Part shown: positions 15,936-25,239 of the stretch, one piece after another | Numbering within the stretch: position 1 is the stretch's first letter | How the letters are laid out: each line of letters starts with the position of its first letter | Assembly: GCA_937926215.1 (NCBI GenBank) | Contig: CALEYA010000119.1 | Location: forward strand, 1 to 37,351 | DNA: 37,351 bases | Reading direction: 5' to 3' | Source of the DNA: an uncultured Croceitalea sp. | GTDB lineage: Bacteria > Bacteroidota > Bacteroidia > Flavobacteriales > Flavobacteriaceae | Notes under the pieces: model-generated | What the model was told of the DNA's origin: nothing | Databases searched by the model: none | Seen by the model: the letters and a program-made list of their open reading frames with translations, nothing else | Made by a program: the position numbers and the translations under genes

Positions 15936-16490
15936 CTATTGTATTTGCATTTTTTCAAATGCGTTCCTTAAGTCGTTCAATGCGCGATGGGCCTTTACTT
16001 TTGCCGCTCCTTCAGAACAACCCAGAACCGCACCTATTTCACTAAACTTCATTGCTTTGTATTTGCTCAATATTAAGATCTCCCGTTTTTCCATGGGCAA
16101 ACTGTGCATGGCCCTGTGTAACTGGACTATCGTGTCTTCTTTGTCCATATTATCAAATTGGGAAGTATCATCCTCCAATTTGTAGGCTATGGCGGCAACA
16201 TCGGTTTGGTTCCTGTTGTTTTTGTTCGCCTTATGGTAATCATAGTTTATATTTCTTGCCGTTCTAAACATCCACGCCATAAAAGACCCATCTCCGGCAT
16301 AAGATCCTTTGTACTTTAACATCCGTATAAAAACATTCTGCACCAAATCCTCACTGGTCATTGGATCGTTCCCCAGATTGTAGAAAAATCCGAAGAGCCT
16401 TTTTTTATGTCGCTCGTAAAGCAAACCCAGCTTATCCACTTCGCCGGATTTTACTTTTAACATTAATGCGTTGTCGGTTAGTTGATGCAT
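15936..16490 (-). CDS. ECF RNA polymerase sigma factor
   Basis: The 184-residue product has sigma region 2 at about 22-90 (LLYERHKKRLFGFFYN, SEDLVQNVFIRML, FMAWMFRTARNINYDYHK) and region 4 at about 122-175 (LPMEKREILILSKYKAMKFSEIGAVLGCSEGAAKVKAHRAL), without region 3, the pattern of ECF sigma-70 factors. It heads a minus-strand operon with the HEAT-repeat protein and two DUF4097 genes. The upstream gap to pyrH is divergent. I found no exact primary-sigma box in front of it, which would fit autoregulation, but I cannot define its own promoter motif. Confidence 0.93.
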   Translation of the reverse strand: MHQLTDNALMLKVKSGEVDKLGLLYERHKKRLFGFFYNLGNDPMTSEDLVQNVFIRMLKYKGSYAGDGSFMAWMFRTARNINYDYHKANKNNRNQTDVAAIAYKLEDDTSQFDNMDKEDTIVQLHRAMHSLPMEKREILILSKYKAMKFSEIGAVLGCSEGAAKVKAHRALNDLRNAFEKMQIQ

Positions 16491-16616
16491 TTCTAATGTA
16501 GTTGTTAAAGGAAATACTGCCCTTTTATCAAATGGTTACAAAATGTATCGCTTTTTTTTGTTTGATTAGGATTTAGGGACTTAAAATCATTGGCAAGGCT
16601 CAACGAATTTTTTGAT

Positions 16617-16624
16617 TATTTTTG
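16617..16624 (+). promoter_or_regulatory. pyrH promoter minus-7 box
   Basis: TATTTTTG exactly matches TAnnTTTG. A TTG at 16590-16592 lies 24 bases upstream, a little too far for a good minus-33 element. Initiation near 16628 would leave a 19-base leader before ATG 16647 and excludes the longer frame starting at 16590. Confidence 0.65.
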
Positions 16625-16646
16625 TTCGGATTTTAAAAACCCATAC

Positions 16647-17354
16647 ATGCAATACAAAAGGATACTTTTAAAACTTAGTGGTGAAGCGTTAATGGGGGAA
16701 CAACAATATGGTATTGATGCGAACCGGTTAATAGAGTATGCAGAAGACATCAAGGCCGTAGTGGAGACAGGTGTAGAACTTGCTATCGTTATTGGTGGGG
16801 GAAACATTTTTAGGGGCTTAAAAGGCGCCAGCGAAGGTATGGACCGGGTTCAAGGGGACCATATGGGCATGCTTGCAACGGTCATCAACAGTTTAGCCTT
16901 ACAAAGTGCCTTGGAAAATGTTGGGGTAGAAACCAGGGTACAATCTGCCATAAAAATCAACGAAGTATCCGAACCTTTTATAAGAAGAAGGGCCATGCGC
17001 CATTTGGAAAAAGGAAGAGTCGTCATTTTTGGAGGAGGAACCGGAAACCCGTATTTTACAACGGATTCTGCAGCAGTTTTGCGTGCTATAGAGATAAAAG
17101 CGGATGTGATTTTAAAGGGAACCCGCGTAGACGGTATCTATACCGCCGACCCGGAAAAAGATAAATCGGCCACCAAGTTTGAAACCTTATCTTTCCAAGA
17201 TGTATTGACCAAGGGGCTTAAAGTAATGGATACTACGGCTTTTACGCTTAGCCAAGAAAATGAATTGCCTATCGTGGTTTTTGACATGAATACCCGTGGC
17301 AACCTCATGAAATTGATTTCTGGGGAAAACATTGGTACCGTAGTCAATAATTAA
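16647..17354 (+). CDS. pyrH: Uridylate kinase (UMP kinase)
   Basis: The 235-residue product has the amino-acid-kinase fold: [57 protein letters not shown] and [14 protein letters not shown]. It phosphorylates UMP to UDP with ATP, usually as a GTP-activated, UTP-inhibited hexamer. The start at 16647 matches the family N-terminus; an upstream in-frame start at 16590 would lie in the promoter. frr follows after 44 bases, the common pyrH-frr pairing. Confidence 0.96.
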   Translation: MQYKRILLKLSGEALMGEQQYGIDANRLIEYAEDIKAVVETGVELAIVIGGGNIFRGLKGASEGMDRVQGDHMGMLATVINSLALQSALENVGVETRVQSAIKINEVSEPFIRRRAMRHLEKGRVVIFGGGTGNPYFTTDSAAVLRAIEIKADVILKGTRVDGIYTADPEKDKSATKFETLSFQDVLTKGLKVMDTTAFTLSQENELPIVVFDMNTRGNLMKLISGENIGTVVNN

Positions 17355-17398
17355 GTTTTGGCATACTAATTGGTCTTTTTGAACTAAAATTTTTGAAC

Positions 17399-17953
17399 AT
17401 GAACGAAGAAGTTAAATTTATACTGGACACCACCAAAGAGAGTATGGACGCTGCCATGCAACATCTGGAAAAAGCATTTATCAAAATTAGGGCCGGTAAG
17501 GCCAGCCCGGCAATGCTTTCAACGGTCAATGTAGACTACTACGGTTCTCAAACGCCCTTATCCCAAGTAGCGAACATCAACACACCGGATGCACGTACCA
17601 TCTCCGTTCAACCCTGGGAAAAAAGCATGCTCCAAGAAATAGAGACCGCCATTATGAACGCCAATATCGGTTTTAACCCCATGAACAATGGCGATATGGT
17701 CATCATAAACGTTCCGCCACTAACCGAGGAACGTCGTCGCGATTTGGTAAAACAGGCCAAAGCAGAGGCAGAAGATGCCAAGGTAAGCATTAGAAGTGCC
17801 AGACAAGACGCCAACAAAGAACTTAAGAGCTTGGAAATATCAGAGGATTTACGGAGCAATGGCGAAGTCGATGTGCAAACACTTACGGATACCTTTATTA
17901 AAAATGTAGATAGCACTTTTGAGGTAAAAGAAGCGGAGATAATGAAGGTATAG
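17399..17953 (+). CDS. frr: Ribosome recycling factor
   Basis: The 184-residue product matches the usual 185 of the family. Typical blocks are HLEKAFIKIRAGKASPAML, YYGSQTPLSQVANI, PWEKSMLQEIETAI, VNVPPLTEERRR-like INVPPLTEERRRDLVKQAK and the C-terminal helix. With EF-G it splits post-termination ribosomes. I use ATG 17399; the TTG at 17393 only adds two residues. Confidence 0.97.
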   Translation: MNEEVKFILDTTKESMDAAMQHLEKAFIKIRAGKASPAMLSTVNVDYYGSQTPLSQVANINTPDARTISVQPWEKSMLQEIETAIMNANIGFNPMNNGDMVIINVPPLTEERRRDLVKQAKAEAEDAKVSIRSARQDANKELKSLEISEDLRSNGEVDVQTLTDTFIKNVDSTFEVKEAEIMKV

Positions 17954-17999
17954 CTTGTTTTAAGCATTACCTGCACTAGGTTCACTACCAATCATTTTC

Positions 18000-18007
18000 T
18001 ACCTTTG
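18000..18007 (+). promoter_or_regulatory. Minus-7 box before the MMPL exporter gene
   Basis: TACCTTTG is an exact TAnnTTTG match placed 17 bases before ATG 18025, giving a leader of about 14 bases. No clear minus-33 element is seen. Confidence 0.6.
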
Positions 18008-18024
18008 CGGCCAATTCAACGTAC

Positions 18025-20421
18025 ATGATCAAAGGGCTTTTTCAAGGATTTTGGCACGGACTGGCACGTCTGATTCTTCGCAATAGGGTTATCATCCTCT
18101 TACTTATCATTGGAACTACCATTTTTATGGGGCTGCAATGGAAGCACATGCGATTCTCCAATACCGAAGCCAATGTATTGCCGGATGACCATCCGGAGAC
18201 CGTTCAATATGACGAATTTGTAAGCCTTTTTGGGCAAGAGGACAATGCCATAGTCCTTGCCGTAAGGGACTCTTTGCTCTTTGAACCGGATAACTTTAAC
18301 CGTTGGAACAAACTAAGCAAGCAGTTTTTGGCGGTCCCCGAGATTGACTTTGTTGTTGCCATAGATAACCTACAGGAACTTAAAAAGGACCAAGAAAAAC
18401 AGGAGTTCGTGTTGGAACCTTTGGTGACGGAAGCCCCGACAACCAAGGAAGAGGTGTTGGCCATTAAAAACCACCTCTTTGAAAACATGCCCTTTTACGA
18501 TAACCTTATTTTCAATGCCAAAAGCGGTACGGTGCGTACCGTGCTCTATTTGGATAAGGACATCTTAAATACATCTGTGCGGAACGAGTTTATTCTTAAC
18601 GATCTGGAAAGTTTGGTCCGCAACTTTGAAAAAGAGACGAATTTGGATGTGAGGGTTTCCGGCATGCCATACATCAAGACATGGAATTCCAAAATCATCA
18701 TCGATGAAATTGGAAATTTCATTCTTGCGGCACTAGTAGTAACTTCCGTGATTTTCTTTTTCTTTTTTAGAAGTTTTAGGGCGACGTTCATTTCCATGTG
18801 CGTAGTCATCATTGGCGTAATGTGGGCCTTTGGGATATTAGGGCTTTTTCAATATGAAATTACCATTTTAACGGCCTTGATTCCTCCTTTGATTATTGTT
18901 ATCGGTATTCCAAACTGTATTTTTTTAATCAACAAGTACCAGCAAGAAGTTAAAAAACATGGCAATCAAGCATTATCCCTCCAACGGGTGATTGCCAAGG
19001 TGGGGAATGCCACATTGATGACCAACGTAACTACGGCCTTGGGGTTTGCCACCTTTATTCTTTTGGATAGCGACCTTCTCAAAGAATTTGGTATTGTAGC
19101 CTCCATCAACATTCTTTGCATCTTCTTGCTCTCTTTATTGATCATTCCTATCATCTATAGCTTTATGTCCATCCCAAAGGACAAACACCTAAAGCACCTT
19201 CGTAAAAAGTGGATCGATCGTTTTGTAAGTTGGATGGAACACGTGGTGCGCAATCACCGTATCGCTGTATATATCACTTCAATTTCCGTTTTGGTCTTGA
19301 GTATCATTGGTATTTATCAAATTGAAATAACGGGTAGTAGAATAGAAGACCTTCCCAAGGATGCCAAATTTTTTAAGGATATCCGCTTTTTTGAAGAAGA
19401 GTTTGATGGCATTATGCCCGTGGAAGTGGTGGTGGACACCAAACGAAAAAACGGAGTTTTAAAGCCCGCCACCTTGAGAAGAATGAACCAACTGGCCAAT
19501 GAAATTGATGAAACCCCAGAACTTTCCAAACCGGTTTCCGTGGTCAATTTGGTCAAATATTCCAAACAGGCCTTTTACAACGGTATCCCAAAATATTACC
19601 AATTACCCACATCACAAGAGAATACGTTCATTATGGATGTGGCCAGAAAATCTGCGGAAAACGGAAATCTATTGCAAAGTTTTGTGGACAGTACCGGCCA
19701 GATTGCAAGAATGACCACTTTTATGCGCGATGTTAAAACCACCCGCATGGAAGAAATTGAGGAGGACCTTATTGCGTCCATTTCTAAAATCTTTCCAAAG
19801 GAACGCTACAATGTTTATATGACGGGTAAAGCCTTACTTTTTTTAAAAGGCACCAAGTATCTAACCAAGAATCTACTCCTCTCCTTGGCCTTTGCCATTG
19901 GATTGATATCCTTGTTTATGGCCTATCTCTTTCGCTCCTTTAGAATGATTTTGATTTCCTTGGTGCCCAACCTGCTGCCATTGGTCATTACCGCCGGGCT
20001 CATGGGCTACCTTGGCGTACCCATAAAACCTTCGACCATTCTGGTGTTTAGCATCGCCTTTGGGATTTCCGTAGACGATACCATCCACTTTTTAGCCAAA
20101 TACCGGCAGGAGCTTAGCGCCAATAAATGGCAGATTAAAAAATCTGTTTACAATGCGCTTAGGGAAACCGGGGTGAGCATGTTTTATACGTCCATTGTAC
20201 TTTTCTTTGGGTTTTCCGTCTTTATAATTTCCAGTTTTGGAGGCACAAAAGCCTTGGGTGGCTTGGTATCCGCAACCCTACTTTTTGCCATGTTGGCCAA
20301 TCTCATTCTGTTGCCCTCTTTATTGTTATCCTTGGAACGAAGCATTGCCAATAAACAAGTCCTTAAAAAGCCACAAATAGACATTCTGCCAAAAGGCGAT
20401 GAAAAGGCCAGAGGCAAGTAG
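18025..20421 (+). CDS. RND-superfamily (MMPL-type) exporter
   Basis: The 798-residue protein has the duplicated RND plan. One membrane helix at about 22-38 is followed by a periplasmic loop (40-225), then a helix cluster at about 230-381. A second half repeats this: a helix at about 412-431, a second loop, and a cluster in roughly 620-770. The second cluster contains FGISVDDTIHFL, with the Asp pair characteristic of the MMPL proton relay; the first has no Asp pair at the matching place. Half-length periplasmic loops and the absence of an adaptor or outer-membrane partner nearby place it with MMPL/hopanoid- or lipid-type exporters rather than AcrB pumps. The cargo is unknown. It has its own minus-7 box. 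Confidence 0.9.
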   Translation: MIKGLFQGFWHGLARLILRNRVIILLLIIGTTIFMGLQWKHMRFSNTEANVLPDDHPETVQYDEFVSLFGQEDNAIVLAVRDSLLFEPDNFNRWNKLSKQFLAVPEIDFVVAIDNLQELKKDQEKQEFVLEPLVTEAPTTKEEVLAIKNHLFENMPFYDNLIFNAKSGTVRTVLYLDKDILNTSVRNEFILNDLESLVRNFEKETNLDVRVSGMPYIKTWNSKIIIDEIGNFILAALVVTSVIFFFFFRSFRATFISMCVVIIGVMWAFGILGLFQYEITILTALIPPLIIVIGIPNCIFLINKYQQEVKKHGNQALSLQRVIAKVGNATLMTNVTTALGFATFILLDSDLLKEFGIVASINILCIFLLSLLIIPIIYSFMSIPKDKHLKHLRKKWIDRFVSWMEHVVRNHRIAVYITSISVLVLSIIGIYQIEITGSRIEDLPKDAKFFKDIRFFEEEFDGIMPVEVVVDTKRKNGVLKPATLRRMNQLANEIDETPELSKPVSVVNLVKYSKQAFYNGIPKYYQLPTSQENTFIMDVARKSAENGNLLQSFVDSTGQIARMTTFMRDVKTTRMEEIEEDLIASISKIFPKERYNVYMTGKALLFLKGTKYLTKNLLLSLAFAIGLISLFMAYLFRSFRMILISLVPNLLPLVITAGLMGYLGVPIKPSTILVFSIAFGISVDDTIHFLAKYRQELSANKWQIKKSVYNALRETGVSMFYTSIVLFFGFSVFIISSFGGTKALGGLVSATLLFAMLANLILLPSLLLSLERSIANKQVLKKPQIDILPKGDEKARGK

Positions 20422-20433
20422 TTTTTTTGCCTT
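20411..20433 (+). terminator. Weak terminator after the MMPL gene
   Basis: AGGCAA (20412-20417) pairs with TTGCCT (20427-20432) around a T-rich loop, overlapping the MMPL stop codon, followed by TCCTTTTTTAC. The right arm overlaps the minus-33 element of the asnS promoter, so the call is tentative. Confidence 0.35.
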
Positions 20434-20458
20434 CCTTTTTTACAAAAAGCTATCTTTG
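20426..20458 (+). promoter_or_regulatory. asnS promoter
   Basis: TTTG at 20426-20429 and TATCTTTG at 20451-20458, spaced by 21 bases, fit the Bacteroidota minus-33/minus-7 pattern. Initiation near 20462 leaves a 22-base leader. Confidence 0.75.
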
Positions 20459-20483
20459 CCCCTTAATTTAGAAGTAACAAACA

Positions 20484-21917
20484 ATGGCTAGCATTTCTGT
20501 AAAGGAACTTTTGGGCACCACTCCCAAACAACAGGAGGTAGAAATCGACGGTTGGGTAAGAACGTTTAGAAGCAATAGGTTTATCGCCTTAAATGATGGT
20601 TCAACCATTAATAATATACAATGCGTGGTCGATTTTGAGAATTTTGATGAAAATCTAATCAAATCGATAACCACCGGTGCTGCTATAAAAGTCAAGGGAA
20701 TTCTAGTGGAAAGCCAAGGGCGAGGGCAGAATGTCGAAGTCCAGGCAAATGACATCGCTATCCATGGCGAAGCCGATGCGGACACTTATCCTATACAACC
20801 CAAAAAGCACTCCTTTGAATTTTTAAGGGAAAAAGCGCATTTACGGGTAAGGACCAACACTTTTTCCGCAGTGATGCGGCTTCGTTCCGCTTTGTCGTAT
20901 GCCGTGCATACGTATTTTCAGCAAAATGGTTTTTACTATTTCCATGCACCGATCATCACAGGATCCGATGCCGAGGGAGCGGGAGAAATGTTTCGTGTTA
21001 CCGCATTGGACCCCAAGTCTCCCCCGCTGGATGAGGACGGGGAAGTAAATTATAAAGAAGATTTTTTTGGCAAGGAAACCAATTTGACGGTATCCGGTCA
21101 ATTGGAGGCTGAGGCTTATGCGATGGGACTTGGCAAGGTATACACCTTTGGCCCTACCTTTAGGGCAGAAAACTCCAATACCTCCCGTCATTTGGCGGAA
21201 TTTTGGATGATCGAGCCGGAAATGGCCTTTTTTGACCTTAACGATAATATGGACTTGGCCGAGGACTTTATCAAATGGGTTTTAAAATACGTGCTGGACA
21301 ACTGTCAAGAAGATCTTGCATTTTTAGAAAAGCGATTGCTGGATGAGGAGAAAACCAAGCCCCAAGCAGAGCGAAGCGATATGGCCCTTATTGAAAAACT
21401 TCGTTTTGTGGCGGATAATGACTTTAAAAGGGTTTCGTATACGGAAGCCATACAGATATTGCGAAATAGCAAACCGAACAAGAAAAAGAAATTTGAATAT
21501 CTTATTGATGAATGGGGTGCCGATTTGCAGAGTGAACACGAACGCTATTTGGTAGAAAAGCATTTTAAATGTCCGGTCATCCTTTTCGATTATCCGGCTA
21601 AAATAAAGGCCTTCTATATGCGCTTGAACGAAGACGGCAAAACAGTCCGGGCCATGGATGTGTTGTTTCCCGGTATTGGGGAGATCGTAGGGGGTTCCCA
21701 ACGTGAGGAACGTTTAGAAGTCTTACAACAGAAAATGCAAGAGCTAGGTATCGAAGAGGAAGAACTTTGGTGGTACTTGGACCTTAGAAAATTTGGGACG
21801 GCCGTACACAGCGGTTTTGGACTCGGTTTTGAGCGCTTGGTGCAATTTGCAACGGGCATGGGCAACATCCGCGATGTAATACCATTTCCAAGAACGCCGC
21901 AGAATGCAGCGTTTTAA
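20484..21917 (+). CDS. asnS: Asparaginyl-tRNA synthetase
   Basis: The 477-residue class IIb synthetase has an N-terminal OB-fold anticodon-binding domain (about 1-100, starting [22 protein letters not shown]) and the catalytic domain with motif 2 at [20 protein letters not shown] (222-241) and motif 3 at [21 protein letters not shown] (444-464). The loop with [22 protein letters not shown] is typical of AsnRS and separates it from AspRS, as does the length. It charges tRNA-Asn directly. It is followed by rpoN after 37 bases. Confidence 0.95.
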   Translation: MASISVKELLGTTPKQQEVEIDGWVRTFRSNRFIALNDGSTINNIQCVVDFENFDENLIKSITTGAAIKVKGILVESQGRGQNVEVQANDIAIHGEADADTYPIQPKKHSFEFLREKAHLRVRTNTFSAVMRLRSALSYAVHTYFQQNGFYYFHAPIITGSDAEGAGEMFRVTALDPKSPPLDEDGEVNYKEDFFGKETNLTVSGQLEAEAYAMGLGKVYTFGPTFRAENSNTSRHLAEFWMIEPEMAFFDLNDNMDLAEDFIKWVLKYVLDNCQEDLAFLEKRLLDEEKTKPQAERSDMALIEKLRFVADNDFKRVSYTEAIQILRNSKPNKKKKFEYLIDEWGADLQSEHERYLVEKHFKCPVILFDYPAKIKAFYMRLNEDGKTVRAMDVLFPGIGEIVGGSQREERLEVLQQKMQELGIEEEELWWYLDLRKFGTAVHSGFGLGFERLVQFATGMGNIRDVIPFPRTPQNAAF

Positions 21918-21954
21918 ATGATTTCTTTAACTTTATAGGTAAGGAACCATCCAT

Positions 21955-23412
21955 ATGCTAAAGCAACACTTACAGTTTAAGCTCTCCCAAAAGCTTTCTC
22001 CACAGCAAATACAGTTAATGAAACTGATCCAACTCCCTACACAGGCGTTTGAGCAGCGACTTAAACAAGAGCTGGAAGAAAACCCAGCTTTGGAAAGTGG
22101 AAAAGAGCAGAACGAAACCTTGGATGATCCCTACGAAGAAACTTTTGACGATGCGGCGGATAGTGAGTCGATCGCCGCGGAAGACATCAATATTGATGAT
22201 TATCTGAGTGATGATGAAATTCCAGAATATAGGACCCAGACCAGCAATTATAGTGCGGACGATGATGAAAAGAGCGTTCCCTATGCTGCCGGTATTTCCT
22301 TCAACCAATACCTCATCAACCAATTGAACACCGTATACCTCACGGATGAACAATGGGCCATTGCGGAATTTTTGGTGGGCAGTGTTGATGAGAGCGGGTA
22401 TATTCGAAGGCCGTTAACCGATATTACGGATGACCTGGCCTTTACCCAAAATATCTATACGGATGAAAACGCTATAAAAAATGTCCTTAAAGTAGTCCAA
22501 GAATTAGACCCCCCAGGTGTAGCGGCCCGGAGTTTGGATGAATGCCTCATTATCCAATTAGAGCGCAAACAACCCACCGCTTCGATTACGCTTGCTATCG
22601 AAATCATAAAGAAATCCTTTGAGCAGTTTACCAAAAAACACTACAGCAAACTGCTTTCCAAATATGACATTGCCGAGGAGCAGCTCAAAGAAGCCATTTC
22701 GGAAATTGAAAAGCTGAATCCCAAACCGGGCGGTTCCTATGCCGGAAATACCAGAATGATAGAACACGTGGTACCCGATTTTTCCATTAAAATTGTGGAT
22801 GGGGAACTGGAGTTGACCCTTAACGGTCGTAACGCCCCGGAACTTCATGTTTCCAAGGACTATAGCAATATGTTGAAAGGCTATAAGGACAGTAAGGAAA
22901 AGTCCAAATCCCAGAAGGACACCGTGTTGTTCATCAAACAAAAACTGGATGCGGCAAAGTGGTTTATTGATGCCATCAAACAGCGACAACAAACCCTTTT
23001 CATTACGATGAATTCCATCATGAACTATCAAAAAGAGTATTTTTTGACAGGTGATGAACGCAAACTTCGTCCAATGATCCTAAAGGATATTGCCGATGAA
23101 ATACAAATGGACGTATCCACCGTTTCAAGGGTTGCCAATAGCAAGTATGTGGACACTCCCTATGGCACCAAGCTCATTAAGGAGTTCTTTTCGGAATCCA
23201 TGAAAAATGATCAAGGCGAAGACGTATCTACTAGGGAGATCAAAAAAATATTGGAGACGGTCATTGGGGAAGAAGAAAAGAAAAAACCCCTCACCGATGA
23301 TAAATTGGCCAAGATGCTCAAGGAAAAAGGCTACCCTATTGCGCGACGTACCGTTGCCAAGTACAGGGAACAACTGGGAATACCTGTTGCGCGGTTAAGA
23401 AAGCAAATCTAA
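21955..23412 (+). CDS. rpoN: RNA polymerase sigma-54 factor
   Basis: The 485-residue product has region I at the N-terminus (QFKLSQKLSPQQIQLMKLIQLP), an acidic region II (about 50-105), the core-binding region, and the DNA-binding region with a helix-turn-helix (LKDIADEIQMDVSTVSRVANSKYVDTPYGT) and the RpoN box ARRTVAKYRE at about 463-472. Sigma-54 needs an AAA+ activator to open promoters; none lies in this window. Its stop codon overlaps the next ATG as TAATG, so the downstream membrane protein is translationally coupled. Confidence 0.96.
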   Translation: MLKQHLQFKLSQKLSPQQIQLMKLIQLPTQAFEQRLKQELEENPALESGKEQNETLDDPYEETFDDAADSESIAAEDINIDDYLSDDEIPEYRTQTSNYSADDDEKSVPYAAGISFNQYLINQLNTVYLTDEQWAIAEFLVGSVDESGYIRRPLTDITDDLAFTQNIYTDENAIKNVLKVVQELDPPGVAARSLDECLIIQLERKQPTASITLAIEIIKKSFEQFTKKHYSKLLSKYDIAEEQLKEAISEIEKLNPKPGGSYAGNTRMIEHVVPDFSIKIVDGELELTLNGRNAPELHVSKDYSNMLKGYKDSKEKSKSQKDTVLFIKQKLDAAKWFIDAIKQRQQTLFITMNSIMNYQKEYFLTGDERKLRPMILKDIADEIQMDVSTVSRVANSKYVDTPYGTKLIKEFFSESMKNDQGEDVSTREIKKILETVIGEEEKKKPLTDDKLAKMLKEKGYPIARRTVAKYREQLGIPVARLRKQI

Positions 23413-24017
23413 TGAACGCTTTTCTACGGTCTTTCTCCTATATTTTTCATCCCCTATTTATCCCCATTGGTGGTACGCTGGCTTATTTTTTGATTACGCC
23501 TACCTTTGTTTCCTTAGAACAACAAAGCGGCAACATTCTTCCCATATTCATCTTAACGGTAATCATTCCCATTATATTCTTTTTGATTTTAAAGAATCTA
23601 GGCCTGATCAGCTCCATATTTACACCTTCTTTAAAGGAAAGACGTTACCCCTTGGTAATTGGCATCTTGTTGAACCTCATGGTCGTTTACAAAGTGATTC
23701 CCCAGAATTACATCCATGAAATTTATTTTTTCTTTGTCGGGCTCATTATAGCACTCACATCCGTTTTCTTGCTGTTATTTTTAAAAGTGAAGACAAGTGT
23801 ACACTTGTTAGGGATGAGCAGTCTTATGATGTTCCTAATTGGCCTAAGCATCCATTTTGAGGTCAACATCACTTTTGCCATTGCATTAATCACCATTTGC
23901 ACGGGTCTTGTGGCAACTTCAAGATTATATATGAAAGCGCACTCCAAAACAGAACTTCTTATCGGGGTTTTGATAGGATTTACGTCCCAGTTGGTGTTGT
24001 TACGCTATTGGTTATAG
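23412..24017 (+). CDS. Membrane protein, PAP2-like remnant or relative
   Basis: The 201-residue protein has six hydrophobic stretches. It starts inside the rpoN stop codon (TAATG) and ends overlapping the convergent barrel gene by 6 bases. It shows faint PAP2 phosphatase features in order: KERRYP, a SVHLLGMSS segment, and SRLYMKAHSKTELLIG resembling the third PAP2 motif (SRxxxxxHxxxD), but with Glu in place of Asp and no clear PSGH. It may be a PAP2-fold protein with changed or lost catalysis. The function is unknown. Confidence 0.75.
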   Translation: MNAFLRSFSYIFHPLFIPIGGTLAYFLITPTFVSLEQQSGNILPIFILTVIIPIIFFLILKNLGLISSIFTPSLKERRYPLVIGILLNLMVVYKVIPQNYIHEIYFFFVGLIIALTSVFLLLFLKVKTSVHLLGMSSLMMFLIGLSIHFEVNITFAIALITICTGLVATSRLYMKAHSKTELLIGVLIGFTSQLVLLRYWL

Positions 24018-24704
24018 AATGTAGAATATGAGCCCAACGGTAAAGGGTTTAATAGCAATAGGGGTGTTATCCAAGGTAGCGCCTTCCAATATGGGATTTA
24101 GGGCGTAATACAGCTGTATGTTCCAGGTATTGTAGCCAAAATTTAGGGTGAAGCCATACTGCCACGGCTCAATATCCGTATTCCGAAAACTGGATTTATC
24201 ATCATTGGCGACAAACTTGGAACGTCTGGAGAACAGGTAAGCGGCTTTAAAACCTCCGTAGATTCTCCAAAACTTATAGTCGACCGGATTGGAATTTCTC
24301 CAGCGAATTTCAAAAGGAAACTCCACGGCATGGGTTTCCAATTTGCTACGGTCAAAATCGGCATCCTCCACAATCCCATAGGAGATAATCCCATCTGTAT
24401 TCGTAGCTTGGATGTTACTATAATAGGAATTCACCCCATAACCAAAGCCTAGGCCCAATCCAAAATTACGTTCTTGGTTTAATGGAATATCCTTGATAAA
24501 ACCCAATTGAATGGAATACGAAAAATTCCGAAGCGTCGTATTTTCCGGTAAGTCAAGCAAAAAATTATAGGCTACCCCGGCATAAAACTGATCTTCAAAA
24601 TACCTAGGGTTCCCTAAGCTATCGTTTACCTCTGCCGGCTCTTGACCAAGGCATAGGCTTACAAAGCCCATACAAACCAACAAAAGAAACTGCCTTCTAA
24701 ACAT
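24012..24704 (-). CDS. Small outer-membrane beta-barrel protein (PorT-like/porin family)
   Basis: The 230-residue product has a signal peptide (cut near CLGQ, about 21) and then alternating amphipathic strands: YAGVAYNFLLDLP, FSYSIQLGFIKDIPL, FGLGLGFGYGVNSYYSN, AVEFPFEIRWR, RIYGGFKAAYLFS, YGFTLNFGYNTWNIQLYYALNPI and a final VGLIFYIL strand. This is the eight-strand PorT/OmpA-like barrel type. It follows the second ExbD pair by 58 bases on the same strand, so it may be co-transcribed. I do not call it PorT/SprT of the type IX secretion system, since that gene usually sits elsewhere. Confidence 0.8.
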   Translation of the reverse strand: MFRRQFLLLVCMGFVSLCLGQEPAEVNDSLGNPRYFEDQFYAGVAYNFLLDLPENTTLRNFSYSIQLGFIKDIPLNQERNFGLGLGFGYGVNSYYSNIQATNTDGIISYGIVEDADFDRSKLETHAVEFPFEIRWRNSNPVDYKFWRIYGGFKAAYLFSRRSKFVANDDKSSFRNTDIEPWQYGFTLNFGYNTWNIQLYYALNPILEGATLDNTPIAIKPFTVGLIFYIL

Positions 24705-24762
24705 GGGTACAAATTAAGGCATTAATAACAAATCTTAATAATCGAATGAGTGATTGCAGGTA

Positions 24763-25239
24763 TTAAAGATTTGCCAGCACCTCGCCATCCAGGGTAGCGT
24801 AGTTGATTTTAAGGAGACTTATGGCCCGCAACTTTGCTTTAATATCGGCAACTATTCCCATTCCTACGGTTTTATCGACCTTTAAAGAAACTGTGGCCTT
24901 TCTTCTGTTATGCTCTGCCATTTTGTTGAGCATCCCTAAAACATACCCTTGTAGCTCATCTACACGGATAAATTTCCCTTCCAGTTGTATTTGAGGTTCC
25001 ATGCCTACTTCTCCTTGGTATTTCTGTAAAGGCTTTCCAATACGCAATTCTATGATTCCATTGCTACTTTTCAATTCCACTGCTTCTGTAGCATTAGGTA
25101 AGGTATTCTCTACTAATAAATTGGTGTCCTTTATAACCGTTACCGTCATAAAAAAGAACAATAAAATAAATACAATATCGGGCAAGGACGTAGTAGAAAC
25201 CGCTGGTAGGGCGCGAAACTTCTTTTTAGATTTTCTCAT
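24763..25239 (-). CDS. ExbD/TolR family protein, short type (second pair)
   Basis: Start at ATG 25239 (158 residues) gives the expected short basic N-terminus MRKSKKKFR, then LPAVSTTSLPDIVFILLFFFMTVTV, the single membrane helix with the conserved proton-carrying Asp21. The periplasmic part has the IQLEGKFIRVDELQGYVLG and ATVSLKVDKTVGMGIVADIKAKLR blocks of ExbD. The start overlaps the stop of the upstream ExbD by 14 bases, so the two are coupled. It is a paralogue of the short ExbD at 26164-26646 (same LPDIVFxLLFFFMTVT helix and ATTSEG/ATLDGE-type C-terminus). Confidence 0.88.
   Translation of the reverse strand: MRKSKKKFRALPAVSTTSLPDIVFILLFFFMTVTVIKDTNLLVENTLPNATEAVELKSSNGIIELRIGKPLQKYQGEVGMEPQIQLEGKFIRVDELQGYVLGMLNKMAEHNRRKATVSLKVDKTVGMGIVADIKAKLRAISLLKINYATLDGEVLANL

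Noticed and set aside
16590-16646. Extended start of PyrH at 16590
   Set aside because: The exact minus-7 box at 16617-16624 lies inside it, and the family starts at [12 protein letters not shown].
24012-24704. Identity as PorT/SprT of the type IX secretion system
   Set aside because: The barrel is PorT-like in type, but the neighbours are rpoN and exbD genes, not those usual for porT; no T9SS gene is in the window.
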